Assembly (NCBI GenBank): GCA_963815495.1
Contig: CAWFGW010000012.1
Location: 4,956-68,955, forward strand
DNA length: 64,000 nt
Direction: 5' to 3'
From: CAWFGW01 sp963815495
Lineage (GTDB): Bacteria > Bacteroidota > Bacteroidia > Cytophagales > JAAEPT01
Shown here: in pieces, positions 62,914 to 64,000 of the stretch
Position numbering within the stretch: the stretch's first letter is position 1
Layout of the letters: each line of letters starts with the position of its first letter
Translations under genes and position numbers: made by a program
Notes under the pieces: generated by a model
Databases searched by the model: none
Told to the model about the DNA's origin: nothing
What the model saw: only the letters and a program-made list of their open reading frames with translations

Positions 62914-64000
62914 TTACTTATTTAAAACGATTCGGAAAGTAGTGCCTTGATTAGGATTGGAATTTTTCACGTATATTTTTCCTCTGTGGTAATTTTCGAT
63001 AATTCTTTTGACAAGCGATAGCCCCAGCCCCCAGCCTCTTTGCTTGGTGGTAAACCCAGGTTTAAAAACAGTTTTAAATTTTGATTTAGGTATTCCTTTG
63101 CCTGAGTCTGTAATGTCAACTATAATTTTATTTTTGGAGTCTATATTTTGAAAAACGATCTGTCCTTTTCCATCCATGGCGTCTACTGCGTTTTTTGTGA
63201 TGTTCTCAATTACCCACTCAAATAAGGGGATGTTAACCAAACCTCTTGCTTGCGCATCTCCTGAAACCGTTATGTTCACCTGTTTGGGATATTCTTAGAC
63301 CGCAAATAATTTACCGCTCCTCCTACAATTTCAACTACCGATACGGCCTCTAATTTTGGCGAAGAGCCAATTTTAGAGAATCGTCAGTTATGGTTTCCAA
63401 TCGTTTGATATCTTGTTTCATTTCGCTAAAGGAAGTTTCTGTCCCGTACTTATCTTCTAACAACTCGATCCAGGCAATTAAAGAAGAAATAGGAGTACCC
63501 AATTGATGAGCGGTTTCTTTTGACATCCCCACCCAGACTTGATTTTGCTCAGCCTTTCTGGATAAAGAAAAAGGAACGTAGGATAGAATGATAAAGAGAC
63601 CAACAGCGGAAAACTGGATATACTGGATAGTATTTTAATTGCGTTAAAATATGTGAGTTCTGATGTAAAATGTAGTTCACTACTCCGTCCGAAAGCTCCA
63701 CTGGAATGGGTTCATTTTGCAAGAGCATTAGCTCAATATTTTCTTTTAAAAATGCCTCAGACACCACTCCGCGGAAGTCCATTTACCGTAAGCAAGCACC
63801 TTTTGAAAACTACTATCTACATAAATAACGGGAACCAAGGCTGAATTAGTGACCACTTCACTGATGAAAGAACTTATTAGGTTGTCCAAGACAATTTTCA
63901 GCTCTGAAAAAAGTTTGGAGTCTTTATAATACAGGTAGTTTTTTGTCTTATTTAAAATATTGATTTCTATAGGGCGAATAGGCATGTGCCATCGACTGGA
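62914..64000 (-). pseudogene. Sensor histidine kinase, broken by four indels and by the window edge
   Basis: Four short frames in series make one kinase. They are a sensor part (ELKIVLDNLISSF, SALVPVIYVDSSFQKVLAYG, ENIELMLLQNEPIPVEL), a transmembrane segment (LFIILSYVPFSLSRKAEQNQ), the H-box in WVGMSKETAHQLGTPISS and the ATPase domain (ENITKNAVDAM, DSGKGIPKSKF, GWGLGLSLVKRIIE). Frames change near 63777-63787, 63617-63632, 63381-63388 and 63281-63290. The first and last are one-base losses in A/T runs. All conserved boxes are otherwise intact, so sequence error near a contig end is likely. The N-terminus lies beyond the window. Confidence 0.8.

Overview
The window is a low-GC, gene-dense stretch of a Bacteroidota (Flavobacteriia-like) chromosome. 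The evidence is the gene content: type IX secretion (T9SS) cargo with type A and type B C-terminal sorting domains, a PorE-like TPR/PD40/CRD/OmpA lipoprotein, a DUF2723 membrane protein, the long form of IspH, and DUF2007, CPBP and TraR/DksA-like small proteins. Promoters also fit the Bacteroidota pattern (TTG, about 19-20 bp, TAnnTTTG). I cannot name a genus. There is no prophage, integrative element or CRISPR array, so this reads as ordinary core chromosome with accessory islands of secreted proteins and repeats.

Layout. 1-7.3 kb: start of a probable Glu/Leu/Phe/Val dehydrogenase, cdsA, DUF2007, a CPBP protease, dusB, an EamA exporter, then nuoA-nuoB-nuoC (with no nuoD following), a small membrane protein and a Ca/Na antiporter. 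7.3-14.1 kb: cell-envelope genes (FemAB-like acetyltransferase, Wzi/RemB-like outer-membrane barrel, MsbA-like ABC exporter, gmhA) and a YifB/ComM ATPase. 14.2-27.2 kb: secreted proteins on the minus strand (a matrixin-like protease with a T9SS tail, a pappalysin-like protease inside a packed operon of small cysteine-containing lipoproteins, and a tail-fibre/endosialidase-chaperone protein), split by a plus-strand block of a DUF2723 protein, rlmB and a radical SAM protein. 27.2-36.9 kb: a THUMP-like methyltransferase, asd, a DksA-like protein, scpB, rluB, tRNA-Phe with its own promoter and terminator, a pair of heterodisulfide-reductase-like Fe-S proteins and the PorE-like lipoprotein. 37.0-39.9 kb: an AlgI/AlgJ-like O-acetylation pair. 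40.2-43.4 kb: a thiamine operon (TPP riboswitch-thiS-thiC-thiE). 43.4-52.4 kb: T9SS cargo, a degenerate thiamine-pyrophosphokinase-like protein, hemerythrin, prmC/ribD, a delta-60-repeat T9SS protein broken by one stop codon, and a DUF559 endonuclease gene set among palindromic repeats. 52.4-64 kb: a giant T9SS type B adhesin-like protein broken by a frameshift, queA, ispD, ispH, atpC (frameshifted), atpD, and a sensor histidine kinase broken by four indels at the right edge.

Two themes deserve attention. First, a DUF559 (Vsr-like) endonuclease gene lies between repeat clusters bounded by near-perfect 28-bp terminal inverted repeats. These hold about seven degenerate copies of a unit of about 90-120 bp, an organisation reminiscent of REP/RAYT systems. 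Second, single-base lesions accumulate to the right: one nonsense codon near 50.6 kb and indels near 56.3, 61.2, 63.29, 63.38, 63.62 and 63.78 kb. Several lie in short homopolymers and one is in atpC, so sequencing or consensus error must be excluded before any of these genes is called a pseudogene.
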